A DNA stretch of 64,000 nucleotides from Clostridium_AD sp050717535 (GTDB lineage Bacteria > Bacillota > Clostridia > Clostridiales > Clostridiaceae): contig NZ_JBOITM010000066.1 in the NCBI RefSeq assembly GCF_050717535.1, forward strand, positions 89,245 through 153,244, in the 5' to 3' direction. Both the position numbers and the translations under genes were made by a program. Below the pieces are notes generated by a model. It ran no database searches, was not told the origin of the DNA, and worked only from the letters and a program-made list of their open reading frames with translations. Each line of letters begins with the position of its first letter. Position 1 is the first letter of the stretch. Below, piece after piece: positions 1-8,504 of the stretch.

Positions 1-485
1 ATGGCAGCCACTAGAGCTGTATCTTTTATTAGAGTAATTCCCTCGTTACAAGTAGGGGGAATTATTCGTTTAAAAGCCTGTGGTAGTATTATTTTTGACA
101 TAGTTTGTCTATAATTCATGCCTAAGACTTTGGCAGCTTCATATTGTCCTTTATCAATAGATTGAATACCGGATCTAAATATTTCGGTAAAATAAGCTCC
201 ATAATTTAAAGAAAAGGTAAGTGCAGCTGCGGTAAAAGGAGAAAATTTAATTCCGATAATAGGTAGTCCAAAATATGTGAAAAAAAGTTGAAGAAGTAGG
301 GGTGTTCCTCTAAAAAACCAAGTATAGAGATCTACAATTTTACCCAGTATTTTTAAATTTGAAACTTTAATTAGTGCTCCCAATATTCCAAGAGGTATGC
401 AAAAGATTATTGTTGCAAAGTACAATTCAATTGTAAAGATACTCCCTTTTAAAATATAAGCTGTAATATCCATAAAGTTTGCCAA
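1..485 (-). CDS. Amino-acid ABC transporter permease (partial, cut by window start)
   Basis: Inner-membrane permease of a polar amino-acid (HisM/GlnP-type) ABC importer. Translating the reverse strand gives an N-terminal membrane segment, the family sequence FFRGTPLLLQL, and the EAA loop (EAAKVLGMNYRQTMSKIILP) that docks on the ATPase. The reading frame is open to the window edge, so the C-terminus is missing. I chose TTG at 485 because GGAG lies 8 nt upstream; an internal ATG at 473 lacks a comparable site. It follows the binding lipoprotein gene by 34 bp and is surely in its operon. Substrate cannot be told. Confidence 0.88.
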   Translation of the reverse strand, partial: MANFMDITAYILKGSIFTIELYFATIIFCIPLGILGALIKVSNLKILGKIVDLYTWFFRGTPLLLQLFFTYFGLPIIGIKFSPFTAAALTFSLNYGAYFTEIFRSGIQSIDKGQYEAAKVLGMNYRQTMSKIILPQAFKRIIPPTCNEGITLIKDTALVAA

Positions 486-519
486 ATATAACACTCCATT
501 CTGAAAAAATTCATAATTA

Positions 520-1320
520 TTATTTGTTTATAATATCTTTACCAAACCATTTTTGGGATATAGCATCTGAAGTTCCATCACTTTTCATTTCTTCTAGAAA
601 TTTATCTATCTCTGCAGTAAGCTTTGCGTCAGTTTTTCTCATACCTATACCGTAATCTTCTACACCTAAATTTTCATCAAGTACTTTATAATCACCTGGT
701 TTTAAATTAGTGTAATATCTTCCAACTACTTCATCTACTATAACAGCATCAATACGATCAGCATTTAAATCCAGTAGTGCTTCTGTATTATTTGAATATT
801 TTTTTACTTCTTTTAATGAATCAGAAAGCGCTGAATCTGAACTTAGAGCACTTTCACTACTACTTCCCATTTGAAGACCTACAGTTTTACCCTTTAAATC
901 AATTTTACTAGAAATATTGGATTTGGTTTTTACTATGATTATTTGCTTGTTTTGAAGGTATGCACTAGAAAAAGCGATTTGTTCTTTCCTTTTATCTGTT
1001 ATGGTTAATCCATTCCATATAGCATCAATGTCTTTATTATTTAGACTTAATATTACTCCATCCCATTCTACAGGTTTAAATGTTATTTTTATGCCCATTC
1101 GTTTTCCTACTTCTTTTGCCATATCAATGTCGAAACCTACGATTTCACCAGCTTTATCTCTAAAACCCATTGGTGGAAAATTATCATCAAGACCAATTAC
1201 AAGTTCTTTTTTTTCTTGTATATCTTTTAATGAATTATCTGATTTGGATGTGCTACCACAGGCAGTTAAAATAACACCTGCAATCATTGTTACTATTAAT
1301 AATTTAAACTTATTTTTCAT
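520..1320 (-). CDS. Amino-acid ABC transporter substrate-binding lipoprotein
   Basis: Extracytoplasmic solute-binding protein family 3 (SBP_bac_3). The 266-residue product starts with a lipoprotein signal peptide ending in lipobox LTAC, so it is anchored to the outer face of the membrane. The body has the family patterns LVIGLDDNFPPMGFRD and GFDIDMAKEVGKRMG near the N-terminus and WDGVILSLNNKDIDAIWNG further in. ATG at 1320 is preferred over an in-frame start at 1353 because GGAG sits 8 nt before it and it gives a clean signal peptide. It is first in an operon with the permease at 1-485; an ATPase gene is expected beyond the window. The bound amino acid is unknown. Confidence 0.93.
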   Translation of the reverse strand: MKNKFKLLIVTMIAGVILTACGSTSKSDNSLKDIQEKKELVIGLDDNFPPMGFRDKAGEIVGFDIDMAKEVGKRMGIKITFKPVEWDGVILSLNNKDIDAIWNGLTITDKRKEQIAFSSAYLQNKQIIIVKTKSNISSKIDLKGKTVGLQMGSSSESALSSDSALSDSLKEVKKYSNNTEALLDLNADRIDAVIVDEVVGRYYTNLKPGDYKVLDENLGVEDYGIGMRKTDAKLTAEIDKFLEEMKSDGTSDAISQKWFGKDIINK

Positions 1321-1338
1321 ACTAAACACTCCTTCATT

Positions 1339-1388
1339 TATAAATTTAAGCATAAAACCACTATCCCTTTAGGGTAGCTGGCAGTTGA
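1339..1388 (-). repeat. Dispersed repeat C, copy 1
   Basis: Reading the reverse strand, about 45 bp (core AGCTACCCTAAAGGGATAG, then TGGTTTTATGCTTAAATTT) match the copy at 40101-40165 almost perfectly and the one at 39631-39690 with several changes. This copy lies in the leader of the binding-protein gene, ending about 20 nt before its start codon. Confidence 0.75.
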
Positions 1389-1422
1389 TATTGTGTACAA
1401 GTTATAAATCTTATAATAATCA

Positions 1423-1456
1423 TTTTACTTTAACACGTTAACTTTGTAAAGTAAAA
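1423..1456. promoter_or_regulatory. Interrupted palindrome upstream of amino-acid transporter
   Basis: TTAAC-AC-GTTAA (1430-1441) sits inside an outer inverted pair TTTTACTTT (1423-1431) and AAAGTAAAA (1448-1456). It lies about 110 bp upstream of the binding-protein start and could be an operator, but no regulator is identified. The rest of 1389-1609 shows no gene. Confidence 0.35.
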
Positions 1457-1609
1457 AAAATAAAAATAATTTTATATTTTTTCTTTATTGAAAAATATTA
1501 GTAGTACAAATCTCTTTTCTAGTGGAAATACAAGTAAATATAAATTTGTAAAGAGCCATTATTTAAAGGGCTAAATAATGGTTCTTCATTGTATTTTATA
1601 GTTCTTCAC

Positions 1610-1638
1610 TTGACAGTAAAATAACAAAGTGCTATTCT
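1610..1638 (+). promoter_or_regulatory. Promoter of the riboflavin operon
   Basis: TTGACA (1610-1615), 17-bp spacer, TATTCT (1633-1638): a good SigA-type promoter placed just before the FMN riboswitch. Confidence 0.8.
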
Positions 1639-1653
1639 TAGGTTGAAAATTAA

Positions 1654-1769
1654 ATAGATCCTTCAGGGTAGGTGAGATTCCTAACCGGCGGTATAGCCCG
1701 CGAGCCGAAAGGTAGATCTGGTCAGATTCCAGAGCCGACAGTAAAGTCTGGATGAGAGAAGGAGAATAA
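1654..1769 (+). promoter_or_regulatory. FMN riboswitch (RFN element)
   Basis: The conserved RFN blocks are present in order: CTTCAGGGTAGGTGAGATTC, CTAACCGGCGGT, AGCCCGCGAGCC, GGTCAGATTCCAGAGCCGAC and GTCTGGATGAGAGAAGG. It lies between the operon promoter and the terminator at 1878-1910, upstream of ribD. By analogy with Bacillus ribD, FMN binding should favour termination and reduce riboflavin synthesis. Confidence 0.97.
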
Positions 1770-1877
1770 TGATAGATATAAAAGGTTTTTATTTGTAAAC
1801 TATAAAGATAGTTGAAAAATATTTTTATGTTTTGATTTGAAAGTATCTAGCAAATCTAGATATATAATTAGCTTATT

Positions 1878-1910
1878 AAGCCCTGAAAACATTGTTTTCA
1901 GGGCTTTTAT
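1878..1910 (+). terminator. Attenuator terminator of the rib operon
   Basis: Stem AAGCCCTGAAAAC / GTTTTCAGGGCTT with a short loop, followed by TTTATT. Located between the FMN riboswitch and ribD, so it is the likely regulated terminator. Confidence 0.85.
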
Positions 1911-2006
1911 TAATTTATATAGTTTTATTTCTTTAAAGACATGGATACTAAGAAGTGAAATATTCATTAAGATTAACATTATAATTATATAATTAGGGGT
2001 GGTATA

Positions 2007-3104
2007 TTGGACAATTATTATATGAAAAGAGCACTTGAATTATCTAAAAAAGCAGCTGGATTTGTAAATCCCAACCCACTAGTGGGCGCTATTATTGTAA
2101 AAGACAATAGAATAATCGGTGAAGGATATCATGAATATTTCGGCGGACCACATGCAGAAGTCAATGCTTTTGCAAATGCCATTGAAGAAGTAGAAGGTGC
2201 AACTATGTACGTAACACTGGAGCCCTGCTCTCACTTTGGTAAAACACCACCTTGTGCGGATGCAATAGTGAAAAATAAAATATCTAAAGTAGTAATTGGA
2301 ATGATAGATCCAAACCCACTGGTGGCAGGTAGTGGCATGGAAATTCTTAGAAAAAATGGTATAGAAGTGGTTACAGGCATAATGAACAAAGAAATAATGA
2401 AAACAAATGAAATATTTATAAAATACATAACTGAGAAAAAACCATTTTGTATAATGAAAACTGCTATGACTTTAGACGGAAAAATAGCAACCTTTACTGG
2501 GGATTCAAAGTGGATAAGTAATGAAAAATCTAGAGCCTATGTGCATGAATTAAGGCAAATGGTATCTGGAATTATGGTGGGGATTGGAACTGTTTTAAAG
2601 GATGATCCCGAACTTACAACAAGAAGAGAAGGAGCACTTAGCTTAAATCCAACAAGGATAATTATAGATAGTAAGGCGAGAATACCAATAGATGCAAAGA
2701 TATTAAAATGTGATGAGAGTACAAAAACTATTATAGTTACAACCGAATTTGCCCAAAAGAGTAAAATTGAAGCTATAAAAGAAAAAGGTGCAAAAGTAAT
2801 TGTAACTAGGAGTAAAAATAATTGGGTGGATTTGAAGTATTTAATGACAGTACTAGGTGAAATGGGAATAGATAGTATTCTTTTAGAAGGCGGAAGTACA
2901 CTAAATTATTCTGCTATAAACGAAGGTATTGTGGATAAAGTGATCACTTTTATTTCACCAAAAATATTTGGAGGTGCTTCTGGCAAAACTCCTGTAGGAG
3001 GAAGTGGAATAGAACATGTAAAAGATTCTATTAAACTTCGGGATGTTGAAGTAAGCAAATTTGATGAAGATATTATGATTGAGGGTTATGTAGAGAAAAT
3101 TTAA
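2007..3104 (+). CDS. ribD: Bifunctional riboflavin deaminase/reductase RibD
   Basis: Catalyses deamination of 2,5-diamino-6-ribosylamino-4(3H)-pyrimidinone 5'-phosphate, then NADPH-dependent reduction of the ribosyl side chain, both cytosolic. The N-terminal cytidine-deaminase-like domain has the zinc motif HAEVNAFANA and PCSHFGKTPPC. The C-terminal RibD_C reductase domain includes DGKIATFTGDSKWIS and LLEGGSTLN. The 365-residue length is normal for the fused enzyme. TTG at 2007 is chosen because AGGGGTGG lies 4 nt upstream, whereas the ATG at 2022 is too far away. First gene of ribD-ribE-ribBA-ribH. Confidence 0.97.
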   Translation: MDNYYMKRALELSKKAAGFVNPNPLVGAIIVKDNRIIGEGYHEYFGGPHAEVNAFANAIEEVEGATMYVTLEPCSHFGKTPPCADAIVKNKISKVVIGMIDPNPLVAGSGMEILRKNGIEVVTGIMNKEIMKTNEIFIKYITEKKPFCIMKTAMTLDGKIATFTGDSKWISNEKSRAYVHELRQMVSGIMVGIGTVLKDDPELTTRREGALSLNPTRIIIDSKARIPIDAKILKCDESTKTIIVTTEFAQKSKIEAIKEKGAKVIVTRSKNNWVDLKYLMTVLGEMGIDSILLEGGSTLNYSAINEGIVDKVITFISPKIFGGASGKTPVGGSGIEHVKDSIKLRDVEVSKFDEDIMIEGYVEKI

Positions 3105-3128
3105 AGTTCTTATAAAGGATGTGAATAG

Positions 3129-3779
3129 ATGTTTACAGGCTTAATTGAGGAAATTGGGGAGATATTGTCCATAAAAAAAGGTGCTAAGTCTGCGAGAATT
3201 ATTATAAAAGCTATAAAAATTCTTGAGGATACCAAAATTGGTGATAGCATAAATACCAATGGAGTGTGCCTTACAGTAACAGAGGTTAATAAAAACAGTT
3301 TTACTGTAGATGTAATGGCGGAGACTATAAGGCGCAGCAATTTAGGAGAATTAAAACCTGGGTTCATGGTAAATTTAGAAAGAGCGCTTAGGGTTTGTGA
3401 CAGACTAGGGGGTCATATAGTTAGTGGACATATTGATGGAATAGGAACCATTGTAGATCTTTATAAAGAAGACAATGCCACATGGGTATCTGTAGAAACC
3501 GAAGTGGACGTATTAAAGTATATTGTACATAAAGGTTCCATAACCATTGATGGAATTAGTTTAACGGTGGCTTATGTTGATGAAAATGTTTTTAAAGTAT
3601 CAATTATACCTCATACAGTGGAAGAAACTACTTTATTACGTAAGACCATAGGTGATGAGGTTAACCTAGAGTGTGACATGCTTTCAAAGTATGTTGAAAA
3701 ATTATTAAAATATGATGAAACTCCAAAAGAAAAGAAAACTGTTAGTATGGATTTTCTTCTGGAAAATGGATTTGTATAA
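3129..3779 (+). CDS. ribE: Riboflavin synthase alpha subunit
   Basis: Dismutates two 6,7-dimethyl-8-ribityllumazines into riboflavin and a pyrimidine that is recycled. It shows the hallmark N-terminus MFTGLIEEIG and two tandem lumazine-binding domains. The first ends around NLERALRVCDRLGGHIVSGH; the second has KYIVHKGSITIDGISLTV and ends near YVEKLL. The 216-residue length is typical of the trimeric enzyme. It lies 24 bp after ribD with GGATGTG before the ATG, and is controlled by the upstream FMN riboswitch. The gene is called ribE or ribC depending on the species. Confidence 0.97.
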   Translation: MFTGLIEEIGEILSIKKGAKSARIIIKAIKILEDTKIGDSINTNGVCLTVTEVNKNSFTVDVMAETIRRSNLGELKPGFMVNLERALRVCDRLGGHIVSGHIDGIGTIVDLYKEDNATWVSVETEVDVLKYIVHKGSITIDGISLTVAYVDENVFKVSIIPHTVEETTLLRKTIGDEVNLECDMLSKYVEKLLKYDETPKEKKTVSMDFLLENGFV

Positions 3780-3804
3780 ATATTCTTCATAATGAAGCAA
3801 TAAT

Positions 3805-3846
3805 ACATCACCAAAAGTGATGACTACATCACCAGGGAGCGATGAT
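3805..3846 (+). other. Two small tandem hairpins between ribE and ribBA
   Basis: CATCAC-CAAAA-GTGATG (3805-3821) is followed at once by CATC...GATG (3826-3844), just before the ribBA ribosome binding site. There is no U-run, so it is not a terminator. It may affect translation or mRNA processing. Confidence 0.35.
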
Positions 3847-3860
3847 TAAGGGGTGCAAAA

Positions 3861-5063
3861 ATGTATAAATTTAATACTATTGAGGAAGCACTAGAAGATA
3901 TTAAAAATGGAAAAATGGTTGTAGTGGTAGACGATGAGGATAGAGAAAATGAAGGAGATTTAATAATAGCTGCCGAAAAAGCTACTCAGGAAAATATAAA
4001 TTTTATGGCAATGCATGCTCGTGGACTTATCTGCATGCCTACAATTAAAGAAAGATTAGATAAATTAAATATAAAACCGATGGTGACAAATAATACAGAT
4101 GCAAATGAAACAGCCTTTACTGTATCTATTGATACTATAAATACCACTACAGGAATATCAGCTGCAGACAGAGCAACTACTATATTAAAGGTAATAGATC
4201 CATTGGCTACTGCTAAAGATTTTAATAGACCAGGTCATGTATTTCCTCTTGCAGCAATAGAGGGCGGAGTATTAAAAAGGGCTGGTCATACTGAAGCTGC
4301 AGTGGATTTAGCAAGGCTTGCTGGATTATACCCTGCAGGTGTAATTTGTGAAATTATGAATGAAGATGGATCCATGGCTAGAGTACCAGATCTTATGGAG
4401 TATGTGGAAAAACATGATTTGAAAATAGTTACTATAGCAGATTTAATTTCTTATAGAAGACAAACTGAATGTCTCGTAGAAATGGTTACAGAGGCTAAAA
4501 TGCCAACTAGATATGGTGAATTTACAATCTATAGTTTTGTGGATAAGGTAAACGGAGAGCACCATGTAGCGTTAGTTAAAGGCGAAGTAAATAGCAATGA
4601 GCCTGTACTTGTTAGGGTACACTCAGAATGTCTTACTGGAGATGCATTGGGGTCTATAAGATGTGATTGTGGGCAGCAATATGATGCAGCTATGAGTGCA
4701 ATAGCAAAAGAAAAATGTGGAATTTTAGTATACATGAGGCAGGAGGGAAGAGGAATAGGCTTAATAAATAAGTTAAAGGCATATGCTCTTCAAGATAAGG
4801 GAATGGATACCGTAGAAGCAAATATAGCTTTAGGGTTTCCAGCTGATATGAGAGATTATGGTATAGGAGCGCAGATATTAGAGATTTTAGGTGCTAAAAA
4901 GATAAAATTAATGACTAACAATCCTAAAAAGATATCAGGAATTTCAGGTTACGGAATTGAAATTGTTGAAAGAGTTCAAATAGAGATGAATCATAATGAA
5001 AGAGATAGGTTTTATTTGGAAACTAAAAGAGTGAAGATGGGTCATTTACTTAAGATGAAATAG
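3861..5063 (+). CDS. ribBA: Bifunctional DHBP synthase / GTP cyclohydrolase II
   Basis: The N-terminal half makes 3,4-dihydroxy-2-butanone 4-phosphate from ribulose 5-phosphate; the C-terminal half opens GTP for riboflavin synthesis. The synthase domain (about residues 1-200) shows DDEDRENEGDL, the acidic metal/substrate loop, and RAGHTEAAVDLARLAG. The cyclohydrolase domain shows the zinc cysteines in HSECLTGDALGSIRCDCGQQ and the active-site RQEGRGIGL. The 400-residue length is standard. GGGGTG lies upstream of the ATG. Third gene of the rib operon. Confidence 0.97.
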   Translation: MYKFNTIEEALEDIKNGKMVVVVDDEDRENEGDLIIAAEKATQENINFMAMHARGLICMPTIKERLDKLNIKPMVTNNTDANETAFTVSIDTINTTTGISAADRATTILKVIDPLATAKDFNRPGHVFPLAAIEGGVLKRAGHTEAAVDLARLAGLYPAGVICEIMNEDGSMARVPDLMEYVEKHDLKIVTIADLISYRRQTECLVEMVTEAKMPTRYGEFTIYSFVDKVNGEHHVALVKGEVNSNEPVLVRVHSECLTGDALGSIRCDCGQQYDAAMSAIAKEKCGILVYMRQEGRGIGLINKLKAYALQDKGMDTVEANIALGFPADMRDYGIGAQILEILGAKKIKLMTNNPKKISGISGYGIEIVERVQIEMNHNERDRFYLETKRVKMGHLLKMK

Positions 5064-5118
5064 ATTTTACTTATTTTTAAGTGACACAATTAATAATAAA
5101 ATTATAGGAGGAAAACAC

Positions 5119-5580
5119 ATGAAAACATATGAAGGTAAATTAGTAGCAGAAGGTTTAAAATTTGGAATTATAGTAGCTAGATTTAATGAATTTATAGGCG
5201 GCAAATTATTATCAGGAGCATTAGATGGTCTAAAACGTCACGGGGTGGAAGAAGAAAACGTTGAAATTGCATGGGTGCCTGGAGCATTTGAGATACCACT
5301 CGTTGCAAAAAAAATGGCTAAGTCAGGTAAGTATGATGGTGTTATATGTCTAGGAGCAGTTATAAGGGGTGCTACATCTCATTATGAATATGTATCTGGT
5401 GAGGTTACTAAAGGAATTGCATCTGTATCACTAGAAACAGGAGTTCCAGTTATTTTTGGAGTGCTTACTACTGAAAATATTGAGCAAGCAATTGAAAGAG
5501 CGGGAACTAAAGCCGGTAATAAGGGTTATGATGCTGCAGTATCTGCAATAGAAATGGCGAACTTGTTAAAAGAGATATAG
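5119..5580 (+). CDS. ribH: 6,7-dimethyl-8-ribityllumazine synthase
   Basis: Condenses the RibD product with dihydroxybutanone phosphate to give lumazine, the substrate of riboflavin synthase; the enzyme forms icosahedral or pentameric shells. Recognisable blocks are FGIIVARFN, WVPGAFEIPLVAKKMA, CLGAVIRGATSHYEYV with the catalytic His, and PVIFGVLTTENIEQA. The 153-residue length is standard. AGGAGG precedes the ATG. Last gene of the rib operon; its stop codon lies 8 bp before a palindromic repeat that may terminate the transcript. Confidence 0.97.
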   Translation: MKTYEGKLVAEGLKFGIIVARFNEFIGGKLLSGALDGLKRHGVEEENVEIAWVPGAFEIPLVAKKMAKSGKYDGVICLGAVIRGATSHYEYVSGEVTKGIASVSLETGVPVIFGVLTTENIEQAIERAGTKAGNKGYDAAVSAIEMANLLKEI

Positions 5581-5587
5581 TATACTA

Positions 5588-5777
5588 AAGGATTCATGTA
5601 ATGCTCTGAATGCATTCGCTGCGTCAAGTAATTCTAAAATTTATTTTATTTAGAGCTGCTAAAACACACAAACTCGCTACGCTCAAACATGTGTGTTTCT
5701 TCACGCAGCTCCAAATAAAATAAATTAGAATTACTAAGACTTGCTCAAATTCATTCTGCCGCATTACATGAATCCTT
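5588..5777. repeat. Palindromic element A, copy 1 (190 bp)
   Basis: The ends are a perfect 17-bp inverted repeat (AAGGATTCATGTAATGC and its complement). Inside are paired arms (AATTTATTTTATTTAGAGCTG with the complementary right arm). The apical stem is ACACAC/GTGTGT around the conserved loop AAACTCGCTACGCTCAAACA. The same architecture recurs at 30651, 34561, 45906 and 63648, with different but still paired stem sequences. It begins 8 bp after the ribH stop. Confidence 0.85.
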
Positions 5778-5822
5778 CAATATTTACTTATTCACCTTTA
5801 TTAGAGTGTAGAGTGTAAGGAT

Positions 5823-5925
5823 ACTGCCGTCCTGGCAGGCTTACGAGAATTTTATAATCGCAAAAGAAGAATTTCTAAATGAAATTTCAATAGTTTTATC
5901 GTTTCTTATTGCAAGTCCTTCAGAG
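5823..5925. repeat. Element B-related repeat, partial copy
   Basis: The block from ACTGCCGTCCTGGCAG through ACGAGAATTTTAT, CGCAAA, AAATTTCAATAGTTT to TTGCAAGTC matches the right arm of the large palindrome at 20580-20879. Only one arm is present here. Confidence 0.7.
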
Positions 5926-5980
5926 AAATTCCATACTTAATATTTACCTGCTATTTTATGTAACTAGCTGGATGTTCTAT

Positions 5981-6016
5981 AGGGGCACATAACAATTATT
6001 AATTGTTATGTGCCCC
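5981..6016. terminator. Perfect hairpin shared with element B
   Basis: AGGGGCACATAACAATTA and its complement form an 18-bp stem with almost no loop. The inner ACATAACAATTATTAATTGTTATG also occurs inside the element at 20580-20879. The 3' flank is not U-rich, so termination is uncertain. No gene is seen in 5581-6091. Confidence 0.5.
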
Positions 6017-6091
6017 TAGTCTGATTACGTATACATATATATGATATAATAATATTAGTACTAAAAGATAAGTAGAGTGGGGGGATTTGAA

Positions 6092-6397
6092 ATGGGACTT
6101 GGCGATAGTGTTTTTACTATTATATTTATTATGATGGGGGCAGCTGCTGTTGTTTCTGGCTTGAATTTTGAGAAAAAACAGGGCAGTAAATTTAAAGGAG
6201 AAAATAAGAGTGAGTATATAAAACTAAACAAGATTATTTTAATTTCAATGGGTGGAATAATTTTATTTGGAACTTTCCTTGGACAAGGAATACCAGCATT
6301 TAGAGATATAATAACAAATATAACAATGGTAAGTTTATTAATAATATGGATTAGTTATTCGGTAATATCTAAAAAGAAATTTTCAAAGAAAAATTAA
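6092..6397 (+). CDS. Small hypothetical membrane protein
   Basis: A 101-residue protein I do not recognise. Hydrophobicity suggests three membrane segments: near the N-terminus (SVFTIIFIMMGAAAVVSG), in the middle (IILISMGGIILFGTFLG) and near the C-terminus (ITMVSLLIIWISYSVI). A lysine-rich loop follows the first and a KKKFSKKN tail ends the protein. ATG at 6092 is chosen with a run of six G 7 nt upstream; an in-frame GTG at 6077 overlaps that site. It stands alone between palindromic repeats and a strong terminator. No function can be inferred. Confidence 0.6.
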   Translation: MGLGDSVFTIIFIMMGAAAVVSGLNFEKKQGSKFKGENKSEYIKLNKIILISMGGIILFGTFLGQGIPAFRDIITNITMVSLLIIWISYSVISKKKFSKKN

Positions 6398-6433
6398 TTT
6401 GTATTAAATGATATGTCATTAAGATTAAATATT

Positions 6434-6482
6434 AGCACCTTACTTTCGAATAATTTTAATATTCGAAAGTAAGGTGCTTTCT
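6434..6482. terminator. Strong bidirectional terminator
   Basis: A perfect 19-bp stem AGCACCTTACTTTCGAATA with a 7-nt loop and T-rich flanks. It serves the small membrane protein gene on the plus strand and possibly the diguanylate cyclase on the minus strand. Confidence 0.85.
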
Positions 6483-6520
6483 ATAGCTTAATATTTACAT
6501 TTCTTTATAAAGTATAAATA

Positions 6521-7597
6521 TTAGGGCTGGCATACTTTGTTTCTTCCAGAACGTTTAGCAGAATATAGTGCATTATCCCCTTCATTTATAAGATTGTCTA
6601 AATCGGATACATTGTCAGGGTAAGTAGCAGCCCCTATAGAAATAGTAATATTAATTTTATTTTCATCTGGTAGGATAAATTTATAGGATTCTACAGCTAC
6701 TCTTAAGCGCTGTGCAACTTCCATTGCCTGGTGGCTTGGACAATCAGGTAAAATGACAGAAAATTCTTCCCCACCAATTCTAGATACAATGTCAAAACTT
6801 CTGGAAGAGGTAGATAATATGGTTCCCAATTGCTGTAACACGCAATCGCCTGCTAAATGGCCATAAGTGTCGTTTACTTTTTTAAAAAAATCAATATCTA
6901 TAATTAAAATAGATAAACGTTCATCTTTATTTTTAACATTTATAAGTGATTCGTTTAGTGCATTATCGAATTGTCTAACATTATTTAAACCAGTAAGAAA
7001 ATCTATTGTTGACTCTTGTTCCAACCTATTAAGCAGTACAATTGAAGTACTCATATAATTTGCAATATAATAGGCCAAACTTCCAATAATAAATGAACCA
7101 AGCCAAAAATATATGAGAGAATTACGAAGTGCTATTGTATCTTTAATGTTTAATAAAAATGTACTAGTAACAATTAATAAGCTTACAAAGTTCATATAAT
7201 TCCATTTTTTAAACCTATTTACTTTTAGTTTTGATAGCAGAGCACAAGCAATAGCAATATTAATCATATTGATAGATGCTATCATAGCAGGGGTACTTGT
7301 ACCAAAGTAGCTTATTCTAAATATTGCAATAGTGATGCCTGTAATAATTGTAGCGAATCCACCACCATAAAGAGAGGCTATTAAAATTGGAATATGGCGA
7401 AAATCCATAATTACTTTAGGGGTAATGCGGATAGTAAATAACATTAAGATAATACCTAATATTCCCTGTGTAAGTCCAAAGAAAAACTTATTTTTATATG
7501 AAAGTGATAAGTTTAGAAAAGTCTTTTTAAATATCTGACTACTTATAAAAATAAATGAAATTAGTATTGTGCCGTTAATAAATATATCTCTTAACAT
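6521..7597 (-). CDS. Membrane diguanylate cyclase (5TM sensor + GGDEF)
   Basis: Likely makes cyclic di-GMP from two GTP. The N-terminal half (residues 1-190) is a membrane sensor resembling the 5TM-5TMR_LYT type, with DFRHIPILIASLYGGGFAT. A GGDEF domain follows, from about residue 200. The active-site signature is GGEEF near residue 274, an accepted active variant. An inhibitory I-site RxxD (RSFD) lies exactly five residues before it, so product feedback is expected. GGGAG lies 7 nt before the ATG. The gene is monocistronic between two hairpin terminators. The sensed ligand is unknown. Confidence 0.92.
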   Translation of the reverse strand: MLRDIFINGTILISFIFISSQIFKKTFLNLSLSYKNKFFFGLTQGILGIILMLFTIRITPKVIMDFRHIPILIASLYGGGFATIITGITIAIFRISYFGTSTPAMIASINMINIAIACALLSKLKVNRFKKWNYMNFVSLLIVTSTFLLNIKDTIALRNSLIYFWLGSFIIGSLAYYIANYMSTSIVLLNRLEQESTIDFLTGLNNVRQFDNALNESLINVKNKDERLSILIIDIDFFKKVNDTYGHLAGDCVLQQLGTILSTSSRSFDIVSRIGGEEFSVILPDCPSHQAMEVAQRLRVAVESYKFILPDENKINITISIGAATYPDNVSDLDNLINEGDNALYSAKRSGRNKVCQP

Positions 7598-7639
7598 AAT
7601 ATAACTCCCTTCAAAATAAAATATCCATTTATAGGACTA

Positions 7640-7676
7640 AAAAAAATTACTATATATTATTATATAGTAATTTTTT
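7640..7676. terminator. Hairpin terminator between HAD and GGDEF genes
   Basis: AAAAAATTACTATATA paired with TATATAGTAATTTTTT around TTAT. AT-rich, with A/T tracts on both sides. Confidence 0.6.
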
Positions 7677-7712
7677 AGCAAATAAAAGGATATTAAATAG
7701 AAAAAACAAGAA

Positions 7713-8441
7713 TTATATTTCAATGTGTTCTGGCCTTAGTTTATAAACCACATCTTTTCTTTCTAGTATTATTTTAATTTTCTCTTTTAATTCATTATCG
7801 TCTAGAATTTTTAGTAGAAGTTCTTTAGTGGGGTTTATTACTGTAGGGTTACTAATTAACTTTAACATGTTGTAATCACCGGAAGTATCTCCATAGGCAT
7901 AACTTTGATCTAAATCAATATTGTATTTGAGAACAAAATTTTCTATAGCAGTTTTTTTACTATCACTATCCCACATAGGAATAATATCACCAGTATATAT
8001 GTCATCCTTATCCAATAAATACTTTGTTCCTATATAATCATCAAATCCATATTTTATTGACATTTCACGTACTAGTTCAATGGGACTACCTGATATGGTT
8101 ATAATCATATGACCTTGATCTTTATGCCATTTAATTTTGTCACGGGTATAGGTATAAACTCTATCTCCCTTTTGCTTTATAATTTGGCTAGCAATAAACT
8201 CAATTTGACACTTATGAAGTCCAATTATTGCCTCACTATAAATATCAGCCATTTTAAGCAGGTAATTATCATAATTTCCTATTCGTTTATCCCATTTAAC
8301 ATAAAAAGGTTTTACTTCTTTGTACCACCTATCATTTTCTATCAGTTCGCTTTTGATTAATTTTTTAAAAACCTCTGTTATTAAACCGTCTCTATAGAGA
8401 GTACCATCAATATCAAAGAAAGCAGCTATTTTTTTTCCCAA
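7713..8441 (-). CDS. HAD-superfamily hydrolase (subfamily IB, phosphatase-like)
   Basis: Haloacid-dehalogenase fold phosphatase. Motif I is FFDIDGTLY near residue 10, with both catalytic aspartates. Motif II is ISGSPIELV, and motif IV is YGDTSGDYNM, which holds the metal aspartates. This pattern resembles SerB/CicA-type IB hydrolases. I prefer TTG at 8441 because GGAGGTG ends 6 nt upstream; a GTG at 8459 lies before that site and would overlap it. The 242-residue length fits. The substrate is unknown. The 5-formyl-THF cyclo-ligase gene lies 63 bp upstream and may be co-transcribed. Confidence 0.88.
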   Translation of the reverse strand: MGKKIAAFFDIDGTLYRDGLITEVFKKLIKSELIENDRWYKEVKPFYVKWDKRIGNYDNYLLKMADIYSEAIIGLHKCQIEFIASQIIKQKGDRVYTYTRDKIKWHKDQGHMIITISGSPIELVREMSIKYGFDDYIGTKYLLDKDDIYTGDIIPMWDSDSKKTAIENFVLKYNIDLDQSYAYGDTSGDYNMLKLISNPTVINPTKELLLKILDDNELKEKIKIILERKDVVYKLRPEHIEI

Positions 8442-8504
8442 AGCGGTCACCTCCAACACTAGTAATTTAATAGAGTATTTTGTAATTTTATAAATATAAA
8501 GACA

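Noticed and set aside
1354..1609. Possible T-box or amino-acid riboswitch before the amino-acid transporter
   Set aside because: No T-box sequence (TGGNACCGCG type), no specifier-loop structure and no terminator were seen on the reverse strand.
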